A stretch of DNA of 64,000 bases from contig BQMF02000061.1 of NCBI GenBank assembly GCA_027922465.2, positions 1 through 64,000 on the forward strand, read 5' to 3'. The notes below the pieces were generated by a model, which saw nothing but the letters and a program-made list of their open reading frames with translations, had not been told where the DNA came from and ran no database searches. The position numbers and the translations under genes were made by a program. This stretch comes from Turritopsis dohrnii (taxonomy: Eukaryota; Cnidaria; Hydrozoa; Anthoathecata; Oceaniidae). Positions 11,759 to 23,877 of this stretch are shown piece by piece (within the stretch, counting starts at the first letter, position 1; each line of letters starts with the position of its first letter).

Positions 11759-11884
11759 TATTATACTTTAACAAGAAGCCGCTTGGCTTGAAGACTTCAG
11801 GACGTAACACAACGATGCATATTTAGTCTCAAAATACAACGTTGTCAAATTGCCAAATTATGTTCAAATCTAATAAAATGACTG

Positions 11885-13110
11885 GCAAATTCAAAATCAG
11901 CAACTTCTAATTGTGAGTTGTAGAAATTTTTATGAATATTGCGGAAATTTCTAAGTTTGATCCAAATTTGGCCCGAATTACCCATTTCTGGTCAAATCTG
12001 ACAAAATGACTGACAAATTCGTAATCAGCACCTTTCAAATGTGATCGGCGCAAAATTTTTTGAAATTTGAAGAACTTTCTAAATTTGGTCCAAATTGGAC
12101 CTAAATTGGCCAATTTTAGTAAAACCTGGCAAAATAATTGTCAAATTTGAAATCAGCACCTTTCAATTGCGATCTTTGCAAAATTTCCTGAAATTGAAGA
12201 ACTTTCAAAATTTGGTCCAAATTTGGCCTAAATTGGCCAATTTTAGTCAAACCTGGCAATATCATTGTCAAATTCGGAGTCAGCACCTTTCAAATGTGAT
12301 CCGTGCAAATTTTTGTGAAAATTGAAGAATTTACGAAATTTGGTCCAAATTTGGCCTAAATTGGCCAATTTTTGTCAAACCTGATAAAATCATTGTCAAA
12401 TTTGAAATCCGCACCTTTCAATTGTGATCCGTGCAAAATTTCATGAAAATTGAAGAACTTTCGAAATTTGGTCCAAATTTGGCCTAAATTGCCCAATTTT
12501 AGTCAAACCCTGGCAATATCATTGCCAAATTTGAAATCAGCACCTTTCAATTGTGCCCTGTGCAAATTTTCTCGAAAATTGAAGAAATTTCGAAATTTGG
12601 TCTAAATTTGGTCTAAATTGCCCAATTTTAGTCAAACCTGGCAATATCATTGTCAAATTCGAAATCAGCACCTTTCAATTGTGGTCCATGCAAAATTTCA
12701 TGAAAATTGAAGAACTTTCGAAATTTGGTCCAAATTTGGCCTAAATTGGCCACTTTTAGTCAAACCTGGCAATATCATTGTCAAATTTGAAATCAGCACC
12801 TTTCAATTGTGATCCGTGCAAAATTTCATGAAAATTGAAGAACTTTCGAAATTTGGTCCAAATTTGGCCTAAATTGGCCACTTTTAGTCAAACCTGGCAA
12901 TATCATTGTCAAATTTGAAATCGGCACCTTTCAATTGTGATCCGTGCAAAATTTCATGAAAATTGAAGAACTTTCGAAATTTGGTCCAAATTTGGCCTAA
13001 ATTGGCCAATTTTAGTCAAACCCTGGCAATATCATTGTCAAATTTGAAATCAGCACCTTTCAATTTTGCTCTGTGCAAATTTTCATGAAAATTGGTCAAC
13101 TGGAAGTCCT
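11885..13110. repeat. 128-bp tandem repeat array, about ten units
   Basis: The anchor CAGCACCTTTCAA (or close variants) occurs at 11898, 12026, 12154, 12281, 12409, 12538, 12666, 12794, 12922 and 13051, spacing 127-129. Each unit has an internal inverted stretch around AATTTGGCC/GGCCAATT. Frames read through it are repeat artefacts. It abuts the terminal block at 13144. Confidence 0.9.
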
Positions 13111-13143
13111 AATTTGACCAAGTTTGCGAATTCGGCAACGATG

Positions 13144-13267
13144 TCATGTAAACGCTGCACGAAAACGTTCATAACTTGGAGGAGTAGTAGTAGTAGTAGG
13201 AGGAGGAGGAGAAGAAACCACGGGTATTTTAAATACTTTACTCCACCACGGGTGTCCTAAAGTCAAT
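13144..13267 (-). repeat. Second copy of the Helitron-like terminal block
   Basis: Same succession as 3211-3323: TCATGTAAAC, TTCATAACTTGGAG, (GTA)n/(GGA)n, CACGGGTATTTTAAA, TTTACTCCACCACGGG, GTCCTAAAGTCAA. It directly follows the 128-bp array, so array plus block may be one non-autonomous Helitron relative. Confidence 0.6.
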
Positions 13268-13381
13268 AATCAATATAGCCAACGTGAGTTACTTGCCAAA
13301 CTTTAGCAAATGCCGAAGTCTTGGATTATTCTTCCACTGGATAGTTATCGGAATAATCCAAAAGTAAATAAATTTGAGGTA

Positions 13382-13924
13382 CCTTATCGGCCCTTTTTGC
13401 GCCGGCCCTAATTTAACGCCGGCCCTTTTTACGACGGCCCTTATTCCGCCACCCCAAGATTTTGCCTTAACGCCACTTAGGGCAGTTATTTACGCCTCAA
13501 AAGTAAAAAAGAAAAAAAAATTTTTTCAGCACTATTTTTCACTTTTTCTGTTCAAATTTTAACTTATACTACAAATGTCTTTTAATATATATCATCTAAT
13601 ACATCGTAAGACTTAATCTATTACAGTTATTTCGTCCTCTTTTTCATTAATGCTTTCATTATTTTCTCTAATTTCCTCATCGTCATCTGATTCTACCTCT
13701 ATTTCTGCTTCAACTTCCCCTTCATCTGACTCCTCATTGTCTCCAAAGAGTTCTTTCACATCTAAAGTTTGTTTCATTTTTTCAAATCTAAATTTCAACT
13801 TTAAAAAATAACGCCGATTTTTTGAAAAATTTCCATTTTTTTGGCCCTTTTTACGCCGGCCCTTTTAACGCCGCGCACCAAAATTAACGCCACATTAGGG
13901 CCGGCGTAAAAAGGGCCGATAAGG
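13382..13924 (-). mobile_element. 544-bp-family TA-flanked inverted-repeat element with acidic ORF, copy 1
   Basis: Ends CCTTATCGGCCCTTTTT and its inverse, with about 30 bp of terminal inverted repeat followed by further GGCCC/GCCGG subrepeats; TA on both sides fits a Tc1/mariner/pogo-type target duplication (inference). Internal frame 13613-13798 (minus) is listed separately. It lies in inverse orientation to 14589-15132. Confidence 0.85.
13613..13798 (-). CDS. 61-residue acidic ORF in inverted-repeat element
   Basis: Begins MKFRFEKMKQTLDVKELFGD and continues as a Glu/Asp-rich tail ending EDEITVID. No catalytic motif or finger is visible. The near-identical frame in the sister element (one Glu/Lys change in the shared part) shows recent common origin. 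An acidic tail is usual at the C-terminus of pogo-like transposases, so it may be a leftover of a deleted transposase; that is inference. Expression is unknown. Confidence 0.45.
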   Translation of the reverse strand: MKFRFEKMKQTLDVKELFGDNEESDEGEVEAEIEVESDDDEEIRENNESINEKEDEITVID

Positions 13925-14588
13925 TAGCACATTGTTTTGAAAAGTTGAGGTGGATTATTTCGGCGCGAGAAAGTAGCTGTTTCTACTTAAATAATTTTCC
14001 GTGAAAGAAATGTGGCATATCATAACCTAATACACAGCACACGAAAGTGTTTTGATCATGTCTAGAGCCTGTTACGAGCGCATTTATAGTGGAAACTAAT
14101 AGCTAGTTCATAAAAATAATAAGCTTTTTGGTCAGCGCGTTAAGCAGCTGATCTTTAAATTAGCGTTTTCCGTCCCATGTCCACAGTTCTAGCCTGGATT
14201 CCTCATTGAAAGCTTAAATGGTTGAATAGAGGCTATTTGTTAATCGTGGCTTAATTCAGATTTTTCAGATAATTTATATTTACAGCTTTTTTATCAGGGT
14301 GAGTGCGGCCTAACATTAAAACATGAGTTTTAAAGTTTGCCCATCACGGAGATATCATTTTGGAAATAAAAGCTAAAGGAAAGGGTTATTTTTCTCCAGA
14401 GAAGTAAAGAAATTCGTAATATTATCACCGTATATTATAATTGAACTTATTATTATATACTGTTCAGTTACCTAGGCCTGATTTTGTGTTTTGTGCTATA
14501 TATTGGTCTGACCTGGAGATAGAGAGAGCTCTGCTGCCTCCAAAAGGACCTATTATACATCGGATATGTATGTGTTATTTTTCGTGTA
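13925..14588. other. Spacer between two inverted elements, no gene seen
   Basis: About 660 bp without recognisable gene or repeat; it would be the loop if the flanking inverted copies paired. Confidence 0.5.
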
Positions 14589-15132
14589 CCTTATCGGCCC
14601 TTTTTACGCCGGCCCTAATGTGGCGTTAATTTTGGTGCGCGGCGTTAAAAGGGCCGGCGTAAAAAGGGCCAAAAAAATGGAAATTTTTCAAAAAATCGGC
14701 GTTATTTGTTAAAGTTGAAATTTAGATTTGAAAAAATGAAACAAACTTTAGATGTGAAAAAACTCTTTGGAGACAATGAAGAGTCAGATGAAGGGGAAGT
14801 TGAAGCAGAAATAGAGGTAGAATCAGATGACGATGAGGAAATTAGAGAAAATAATGAAAGCATTAATGAAAAAGAGGACGAAATAACTGTAATAGATTAA
14901 GTCTTACGATGTATTAGATGATATAGATTAGAAGGCATTTGTAGTATAAGTTAAAATTTGAACAGAAAAAGTGAAGAATAGTGCTTAAAAATGTTTTTTT
15001 TTCTTTTTTACTTTTGAGGCGTAAATAACGGCCCTAAGTGGCGTTAAGGCAAAATCTTGTGGTGGCGGAATAAGGGCCGTCGTAAAAAGGGCCGGCGTTA
15101 AATTAGGGCCGGCGTAAAAAGGGCCGATAAGG
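14589..15132 (+). mobile_element. 544-bp-family TA-flanked inverted-repeat element with acidic ORF, copy 2
   Basis: Same ends and length as 13382-13924 but opposite orientation, also flanked by TA. The internal frame runs on the plus strand. A much decayed relative with GCCGGCCCTTA and GGTGGCGG words lies at about 58253-58405. Confidence 0.85.
14706..14900 (+). CDS. 64-residue acidic ORF in inverted-repeat element
   Basis: Starts MLKLKFRFEKMKQTLDVKKL and shares the acidic tail and the ending EDEITVID with the minus-strand copy at 13613-13798; the two shorter starts align from MKF/LKF. Function unknown. Conservation of an open frame in two copies could reflect youth rather than selection. Confidence 0.45.
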   Translation: MLKLKFRFEKMKQTLDVKKLFGDNEESDEGEVEAEIEVESDDDEEIRENNESINEKEDEITVID

Positions 15133-16426
15133 TATTTATACAAATGTGCCCATCAATATAGGCAAGTTTTGAATATCACTTTATCCTGTCTAAAATAGAA
15201 ATTTTATGCCCACAAAAATAAAATGTGTATATGTAGAAATCTATCTAGTCATCCACAAAAATAAACAGACAACATTTTGAAGTTTATAAATTACTGTGAA
15301 AGTGCGTGGTACACTAATCCAAAATGAGTCTAACAATGATATTCTGTGTTTGTTGTAATGTAATGTAGTATATAATTATCAAGCAAAAGAACAAAATATA
15401 ATGTTTGTATATAAACTTTTCAATCAACATTTTAATAAACAAATTATCTTATGTGAAGTCGTTATAAGTCTCTTCACTTATTTATAGTCTTGTCATTTTA
15501 TTTTAATTTCGTGATATATTTTTTGTATCATAAATTGTTTTTTACTCTGTCTCTGCATGACCAGCAGTCTCTTTGTTTTCTTAATCTTAAATAATTGGCC
15601 GATCTTTTGTATGCCTTTTTTAAGATTTCCATGGAATGGATAATCTTATTCATTTCGGCGGCGTATCTATTTCTCTATCTATCTATCTGGGTAATGCTCT
15701 AGCCTGTGATTTTCATATCTCCGCTGTGATATGTAAAATGTTGACAGGCTAAAGCTGAACCGAAAGCATGTAAAAACAATATGGTGGCGCGTGGAAGGTC
15801 GTGCTTGTGTTTTATGCTTGGTACTTTTATCTGGAAATGTTGGAAAAGTTTACGTACAGATCGTTTCATAATTAAAGAACTGCATGTGACTTGTAAAGAG
15901 ACAGGACTATCGTTTGTATAACAAAATATACGTGATTTACAGTCGAATTTTGAGAATTTTATATACAGTTGTTGATAATAACAAGAAGAAGGAATATCAT
16001 AACATTGATATAACACTGTATGAAGACTCATTTATCTGATGTATTTAATCGATGGTTATGAAATGTATACATTGACATATGAAACAAATAAATTGAGAAG
16101 ACAAGATATTGAATGAAGATATATCATGGATTAAGATATTTTCACAAGAGAATTCCCAGTCTTCTTACATGCTGCATGTATTGCTTGGCTGACTACAACA
16201 TATCTGTCAAAAGCCTCCAATACTGATTTTAATTATGTTGTGCAGTCTTTGAAAAAAGAAGCGATGTAATCTTGAAGAGAGTTTGTGTCAGTATGATCCA
16301 GACATTATTTAAACAGTAAATTGATACACTTTGAAGCAGTTACGAGATGTCGATTGGTTTACAGTCTACAAAACAATAAACATTAACGAGACCATACCAA
16401 ATTCATGAGATCATTTTTAATAACTA
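15133..16426. other. No gene recognised
   Basis: AT-rich; a 110-codon minus-strand frame at 15699-16031 has no recognisable motif, signal sequence or splice support and is not called. Confidence 0.5.
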
Positions 16427-17000
16427 CCGTAATGCTTCGATTAGACGCTCGGGGCGTTTATTAAATTTTTTGAATTTTTAGGGGGCGTCTATTCGAGGGA
16501 GGCGTTTAAAAGAGGGGGGTGTCTATTGAATTTTTGTGAAACTCTTCTTTTTCGTAAATATAAACTAAATATAAACATCGATAAAAAATATACAAAATTA
16601 AACTTGAAGAATGGGAAATCGGACTTGTTGTTCCTGCAAAACTTATCTTTACGACGAAAAATAAAAGTTATTCTGAAGTTTTAGAAAAGGAACTTTTGAA
16701 AAGAAAGACAAAGTTTCCAACTGTTAGTTTAAAATTTAAAAAGAAAGGCGTCTATCGCAAATTTCCATATTTTTATACAAAATGAAAACATTGAAGCTGA
16801 AACAATGCAATGTAGTAGCTCTACATGCCTTAATTAGTGTGTCTCTAATAAACGCCCCTCTCTATTCGAGGGGCGTCTATTGGAGGGGGCGTCTAATAGA
16901 GGGGGGCGTTTATTTAAAAATCTTCTGAAAAGGGGGGGGGGGGGGGGGGGGGGGGTGGGCGTTTAAAAGAAGCATTACAGCATTAATCGAAGCATTACAG
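16427..17000. mobile_element. TA-flanked inverted-repeat MITE with poly-G tract
   Basis: Left end CCGTAATGCTTCGATTA matches the inverse of the right end (TAATCGAAGCATTACAG), TA at both sides. Interior carries repeated GGGGCGTCTATT/GGCGTTTA words and a run of about 24 G at 16932. The right end is locally duplicated. A diffuse relative may lie at 63520-63620. Confidence 0.7.
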
Positions 17001-17380
17001 TATGCACTGGTAATAGAAAATAAAATTAAGTGACGTCTTTGCCCATGGCTGAATAAGTCATTTAAAAGCAAAATGAACAATGACGATGCAGTATATAAGG
17101 AAAGTCAACAAGAGTAAAGGTCACACCTATCCTGCCTTATTCTGTTTCTTGCAAACAAAGCAAACCTCTGTGGCTGTGTGAAAACTTCCACGGAAGAACA
17201 TAATGATCAAAAAGTTATTACGTAATTGCCCAGTGAATTTGAAATTTTACTTCTGTTGACTATAATTGAATAGTTCTTGACGATTTTTATTTTTTTAATT
17301 TTTATGTAAATTAAGCAATTTTACATTGTATATATTTATTCTTACTCTGCACATTTGTTATTGTACTTAACAGGACTTAT

Positions 17381-17408
17381 ATATATATATATAGAGAGAG
17401 AGAGAGAA
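17381..17408. repeat. (TA)n(GA)n microsatellite
   Basis: ATATATATATATA followed by GAGAGAGAGAGA. Confidence 0.8.
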
Positions 17409-17753
17409 AGCAGCATGCATACATAATGAAGTGTATAATCCCTTAGAAAAAAGTTTATTTTTGACAATGAAAAGTAATCACAATAACATCTTTTATCGAA
17501 TTAAAATGACAAGCATGTCATGCTTAAGTTACGGAAATCTTTTAACAACTTAGTTGTTTCTTGTTTTATTTTTAATAAAGAAAGGCAAAAATGTTATGAA
17601 TGGTGCACTATCACTCATACAAGTTGTTTTTAACATTATATATCAGTTATTTTTAGTCATTCCTTTGCAGAATTCATCTTTGTAATGTGTGTGAGAAGTT
17701 TGCTTTAATCATTAGAATAAAGGTCTGCATGAAAGTTTGTGAAGTACCTTACC

Positions 17754-18155
17754 CTTAAGGTAAAGTACTTCCTTGAGATTTTTTTTTGCGTGAAATAACT
17801 TTTGCAAGCCAAGGTTTGAAAGCGTTTTGTGTGGATTAATTTTTGCGAGTCAGAACTTCTCAAGGAAAATATTTGGATTTATTTTTGCGAATGTGCACAA
17901 AGTGCAATGCGCGTATTTCATAATATAGCTTAGACGTTTCCATGCCTGCCACATTGCAAAACCAATGCGTGCTTGATAAGTACAAGGAAATAGTTAATAT
18001 ACACAGAGCCAAAAAATGAGCAAGTAAAATCATCAAATTTTGCGTGGATTGTTTTTTGTGAATCGTTCATGTCTTGATGTTTTGTGTGGATTTATTTTTG
18101 TGAATTTGGGCAAAAGTCGCAAAAATTAATCCACACAAAAAAGATTCCCTTAACA
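17754..18155. mobile_element. Inverted-repeat MITE, GCGTGAAATAA/TTAATCCACACAAAA type
   Basis: CCCTTAAGG-like ends with TTTTTTGCGTG inside, and repeated TTTTGTGTGGATT words in both orientations. The interior (CACAGAGCCAAAAAATGAGC) matches the inverse of 19504-19732, so they are the same family in opposite orientation. Confidence 0.6.
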
Positions 18156-18461
18156 TATACTGTATATAAGCTTTTTTAAGGAATTGGTAACTTCTTTTGA
18201 TTTAAATGCAAACCTGCATGTTTCGAAATCCAATTTTATTCAATTCACTTCAAAGACAATCGTATTTGTTTCATTTGTAAAGATGTCCTTAGATAGCATA
18301 GATGAAAGTCAATTGATCAGTGTTTGATAGGCTTTGTATCTTTAATTTCTAGGTAAACGTTTTATTGAATTAAGTTTTGTTGCACAATTTGGATACAATT
18401 TTGAGACCAGACCTGTTTGGTTTTATCATTGAATGCCTTATTCCCACTATTACTTCACTAT

Positions 18462-18600
18462 TACTTCAGTAATCGCTCATGAATTCCTATTTGACCTTCC
18501 CGGAACAAAAACGTGATTTTTCCATTTTGCTTCATGGTCAAAAATTTTTCAACTTTGGCGAAAGCGCTGACCTTCAGGCCTCGTGGCCTCTTGTTATACT
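18462..18600. repeat. Dispersed 135-bp repeat, copy 1
   Basis: Runs from ACTTCAGTAATCGCTCATGA through TTTTTCAACTTTGGCGAAAG to CTCTTGTT; matches 21826-21960 with scattered differences. Class unknown. Confidence 0.6.
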
Positions 18601-19503
18601 TTTGAAATACTTTTAAAAGTTATTTTAGTCGTTTTATGTTTAAAACTTCCCAATTCAATTATCTTTAAAACTTCTTTAAAAAGTCAGTAAAATATGCCCA
18701 CGGAACACGTGAATCGTTCTCGAACCGTTTGGTTTATGTTTTGAGGAAATTGTAGAATTAAAAGAAACTTTGAAGAAGAATTTTAAGACTTTATCTGCTA
18801 TTGCAATCGAAATATAATCATAAAAAAATTCCTTATGGAGGAAATATTGATGTTTAGCTGACTCTGGGAAAAATTCTTGAAAAAGAAGGTGAAGGTTTGA
18901 CAGTTAACGAAACTTTGCTGTGAAAAAAACTTTCAATATCGCAGCAGAAATGTATTATAGCATTAAAACATTACTGGTGAATACGTTTTATCAATAAATA
19001 CATGAAAAATGTTCATTTCATTTAATAAATATTACACCGAAAGTTGAAGATATTGAAAAAAAAACAAACAAATGAAATTGTCATAGCAGCACAAATCACT
19101 AGTGAATGAATTGAAACATACATACTGAAAGTATAAACATGTGCAAGATATTGGTGAACGATATGTCGTATAAAACTGTTTTTCTGGCTCCGAAACGTCA
19201 TATTGCATTGAAAAGCGGTAATAAATTAAAGAAGGGGGTAATTTGGGGAAGTCCAGACTGTATCAAATTATTCATCACTGTACAATGCTCAGTCAAGTTA
19301 TCACTTGTGTGGAACTGATTAGTTTTAAATTCACATTTAAAAGATTTTAAGATGATATTGTTCAAAATAATCCTGCAAACCGCACAATGGAGGCACAATG
19401 ATTTAGTTTGGATGATGATTAGAATCCAATCAATTATATACATACAATGAGGTCACTAAAGCTTTGTGAAAATTTGGAGTGTAATGTGTTCTAGGACACA
19501 ATA
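18601..19503. other. No gene recognised
   Basis: AT-rich sequence; an 81-codon minus-strand frame at 19198-19443 shows nothing recognisable. Confidence 0.45.
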
Positions 19504-19732
19504 CCTTAAGGGGATTTTTTTTTTGCGTGGTCAAATTCACAAAAAATAAATCCACGCAATACGTCTAGACATGAACGGTTCGCGAAAATAAATCCATGTA
19601 AAATTTCATGATTATATTTGCTCATTTTTTGGCTCTGCGTACCTTTCATATATTAACTATTTTCTTGTACTTATCAAGCACCCATTGGTTTGGCTAGCAA
19701 AAATTAGTTCACGCAAAAAAATGCCCTTAAGG
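19504..19732. mobile_element. 229-bp TA-flanked inverted-repeat MITE
   Basis: Ends CCTTAAGGGGATTTTTTTT/GCGTGG and the inverse (CACGCAAAAAAATGCCCTTAAGG), with TA either side. Same family as 17754-18155. Confidence 0.75.
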
Positions 19733-20065
19733 TATATCATGTTCGAGAAGAACATTTTCATACAGATCCTAACGAAGTTTTATTGTGTCATTTGTCTTTT
19801 CGTGCACATTGGTGTTATTTATAGACTCTATAGAAGTAGTAATATGCAGACAGTGGTGGATCTAGAGTGTAGTCGCAACTTGTAGAGAACCGCATTAACA
19901 TAAGTTGTGAATTCAGTTCATATTATCAATGGGATTATTTGAACCTTTTCTAAGTCGGACTAAAACCTTGCCTTTGAGTAAAATACCAATAATAAAAGAT
20001 TCAGACATCAATTTATTACATTAGATTTCATAACAGATTTTGGAAGCATATAAAGTTCTAAAATT

Positions 20066-23000
20066 TCATAAATATTGATACAGTTTCTCAAAACAAACAA
20101 TGAGAATAACAATGGAAATAACAAATAAAAATCCAGTTTCCAAGCGTTCTTTGGTACGGTCCGAATCATCCCATTTGTAATAATAAGTACTAGATTTATT
20201 TGTTGGAGTCGGCTGTACGTATAACGTAGGTTTAACTTCGATCTTTAACTTCGGTTTAACTTCGATCCAATCTGTTGATAAAAAAATACTTTTAACATCA
20301 GCAAAAAGGTTTTGCGCAGCTAGTCTCTTAAGTATGTACCCATGTTCATTTTAATTTTTCATTCCATTTATTGATTGCAATGCTGTGTTTGGTCCAGATG
20401 ATGATGGTCTCAAACCTACGTTTACACATGTAAACTCTGTACATACAAATATGAAATTATACTTAACTATACTTAAGAAAGCAGAATTTTTGGTACTCTT
20501 GAAATTTACCAATGCACTTCGTTCAATCGAAGCCTCAATGTGTAAAATATGCGTAATTATCAATTACAAATTTCTTGATACTTATAAAAAAACGTTTATA
20601 AGAAATGTGTGGATATCAAATTTGCGAAGGCTTGTCACAACTCTCGTCTAGTGTTTAAGATATTTAAAATTGATGTATTTGATAGTCGTTCACCACTGGT
20701 TGATGCTATGTCGTTATTTGTAATGGAGTAGTCATTTAAAGTACAGTGTGTTTCAACAAACTGGAATCAAAAAATATTATACGATCCATTAAGACAAAAT
20801 ATTAAAACGTCTCTTATAAAACATCAATTCGAAATAAATCTCAAATCATGATCACAAACTTTTATAGATCTAAAAACTTACATGATCTCATTCCTGGAGC
20901 AAAAGCCAAGAATTGATGATTATGCGATCCGCAAGTTATCTCAACCAAAAAGATTTTACCAGGATATTGGTAGAATATGTACTGTGGGAATGCAAACTTC
21001 CACTATTAAAATATAAGTGAAACTACAATAAAAATGAAATTACAATTCAAACAACAAGGTTAAACATAACCCATACCAATGCTAGAATCGTAGAACATGT
21101 ACTGTAGGTATGCAAACTTCCACTATTTAAATATAAGTGAAACTACTATAAGCCATGAGCCATTACAAGGGAGGCAAGTGAAACAAATCAAACAAAGAAC
21201 ATCAACAAGACAATCCCTCAACTGTTTTCAATTTCCGATTACAATTCAAAGGACAAGGGTAAACATAACCCATACCAATGGTAGATTCGCTCTATTTTTT
21301 ATAAGCAAACAGCAACATCCCCAGCAACAATCAGATTATGAATAAGTGCATGCTGTGACGGCACACATTTTACTGATTGCTATAATTTGTAATACCTGCT
21401 TTATTTTGGCTTTTACACCTTGTAAAATCTCCGACACATTTTGTAATAAAGCAAAATTATTAAAGCAGTACCACCTTGTTGCCCATAGACAATGTTTGGC
21501 ATGATAAGGAGAAATATTTGGTAGCATTGATATTTTGAAACTTCATATATTGTTCCCTGTAAAATGACGTGTTATACAATGATAAGAGTGTATAATTGGG
21601 AAGTATAATTTTACGCCTCAATGAATAGATACCAGTGAAAATTCTGATTTGACCAATTTATTGCCCGAAAGAGTTACTTACAAAGTAAAAACCCTTATAC
21701 AACTTGTTTACATTGAAAAACTACTTAACAGTTTCTTTCATCTGCTGCAAAGAAAATGAAATGCAATTTTATTCCAAGGCATATGCTGACCATAACGCTC
21801 ACTAGAGATTAGAATTGGTGGTTGAACTGTTACTTCAGTTATTACTCATGAATTCCTATCTTGACCTTCTTGGAGCAAAAAATAATTTCTCCATTTTGCT
21901 TCACAGTCTAACATTTTTCAACTTTGGTGAAAGCGCTGAATTTCAGGTCTCTTGTTTTCTGTTTGGAATGCATTGTAAACACTGGTAGTGAATAGTTGCG
22001 TAGATAAATGATATATATTTGAATAGTTCTAACAACAATCACCTGCAATGGAAAGATAGTCTTAGGTGAAAGGTCAACTCGCTCTCTGCCACATTAATAG
22101 GGAATCATGATACACTGCTTAGGAAAAGCTGTATGTGTAATTTCCTACAATCAAAGATTATTCATATACTTTCATGGTCATGTCAACAACTATTACCTGA
22201 AAATATCCTGAAAAAGTGCAATTGTTTGGACGACATGGGTTCAACTTAACAATAAAATCTTCTTCCTTTCGAACCGTTTGAACAAACCCTTTTCCATTCC
22301 ATTCCTTTAAACGAAAATCAGGTGTCACACAGTTTTGTGGCGATTTTGTGGACCATTGCATCAGATGTTGACTAGTGTTTATTATTTTAGGGCGAGGAAG
22401 TAGCCAATTGATGCTTCCTAAAAACAAAAGATATGTAAACCATTTGATAAAAAGAATTTAATGCTTATTTTTATATGCTTAGAATTGTAAATGTATCTAG
22501 CGATAAAGTCAACAAACTAATGAATTCCGATAAGCTATGGCGTTTTGTTTTTGCTTTAATTTAATTTTCTTGGCATCTTGGTATCTTGGTATCTTTAAGA
22601 TACGTGGTACTTTTTTATATTTTCCACATCCAGATCATTTTTTATGTAACTGGGAGGCTTGTTATTACGATCCAATGTCACATATCGGTCATATTCTACA
22701 AACATATCAGAGGATAGTATTAGAGGATAGTTTCGGCATGATTTGTGTCATTGTTGAAAAGCTGTTATGTAAGTCATTATAACTACCAAGTTAATCGCTA
22801 CATTATCTTCTTCTTTTACATCTGATACCACACAACATATTTTCCGTCTTTTTCCATGGTTTCCATAATTACTTCCCATTTTGTATGAGCTGTTTTCCAT
22901 CATTTTTAAGATATCGTTTATTGTCGAAACTTTCCTATCAGTGTTTGAAAACTGCAGTTGCTTTTGTGAAACGTTAAAAAGCCCACGTACCGAAAACAAA

Positions 23001-23304
23001 TGCCATTTAAGGCTAATGTAAGAAAAAGTAATAATAAACAATATTTACCAATGTGATACCCAGAACGACATTTTGGTGAGAAGCCGTTATAACTGTAGTA
23101 AGCTCTGTTTCTTGTACATTGGCATACTACTTCGCTGTTTGAACTTCTTAAATAAACTGCATCTGCTTTATCACATAACGAAGTATCGGAAGATGAAAAA
23201 TACAGCTTATCACCATTATGCAGCGGTCTTTCCACCCTCACACGTATCGTATCGGTTGCAACATCCGAGACAAGGACAAAAAGGAAGAAATGAAGGAAAA
23301 ACAT
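20066..23304 (-). CDS. Predicted secreted/type I membrane protein, cysteine-rich, four exons (family member A)
   Basis: Family not recognised. I assembled exons 23304-23049, 22417-22197, 21002-20882 and 20271-20066; all introns are GT-AG, phases are 1, 0, 1, and the coding total is 804 nt (267 residues). Exon 1: hydrophobic signal peptide (MFFLHFFLFVLVSD) then RVRVERPLHNGDKLYF and Cys at SLC, CQC and KC. Exon 2: WNGKGF and NPCRPNNCTFSGYFQ. Exon 3: YPGKIFLVEITCG. Exon 4: Pro/Thr-rich stalk, a single hydrophobic span (FLFVISIVILIVCF) and a short tail EKLYQYL. Exon order, phases and the Cys pattern match the paralogue at 35667-37645. This suggests a cell-surface protein; ligand and role are unknown. 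It starts about 570 bp from a divergent gene at 23878. Confidence 0.8.
20970..21290 (-). repeat. Local duplication of the exon 3 acceptor region of gene A
   Basis: The sequence around the exon 3 splice acceptor (ATAAGTG...CACTATTAAA) is repeated at 21097-21146, giving a second TAG|TGGAAGTTTGCA acceptor at 21122. A third partial stretch (AACATAACCCATACCAATG) lies near 21260. The decoy exon reads WKFAYLQYMFYDSS and then reaches an in-frame stop. Confidence 0.6.
21826..21960. repeat. Dispersed 135-bp repeat, copy 2
   Basis: TTACTTCAGTTATTACTCATGA...CAACTTTGGTGAAAGCGCTG...TCTTGTT; aligns with 18462-18600. Lies in the intron between exons 2 and 3 of gene A. Confidence 0.6.
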
Positions 23305-23537
23305 TATTTACTACTTCTGTTCATCACATGCAATCTTGCAGTTAAAACGTCTGCCTAAAACTACTCACTTGTTTTCATGAAAAGACTTGTTATATTGTTA
23401 TACTCTGCTACTAGTTATACTTCCGAAAAACTCAATGAATGCGAAACTCCGTTAATTACTCCATATCGATTACTCTGATAATTCATAGCTTTTTAAATTT
23501 CATTTAAACACAGTATTAAAGCCGAGCCATCTCGCTT

Positions 23538-23571
<34 letters not shown>

Positions 23572-23877
23572 GGTTTACAGAGCCCAACAATAATATCAAA
23601 ACTGTCGATATAAACAGAGATATGTAAAAAAGAAAAATAAACAACTTCGTTGTTTCTCGCAAAAGCTATCCGTGTCCCTTTTACTGGTGTGAGTATTGTT
23701 TCGCTCGAATAATTTAAATATATAATTTATTGTAATTGTTAAAATTCTAAATTTTCATTTGTTGAAAACAAAAATTATGCGAATACTCATTAGATAATTT
23801 GTATAATTTTTTCTACTTTCGCATATTTTAATTTTTGATATGAAATCTTGTTCGCCGAATGTCACTCGCTTTTTAAG

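Noticed and set aside
15699..16031. 110-codon minus-strand gene
   Set aside because: No recognisable motif, signal sequence, splice signals or repeat partner; likely chance.
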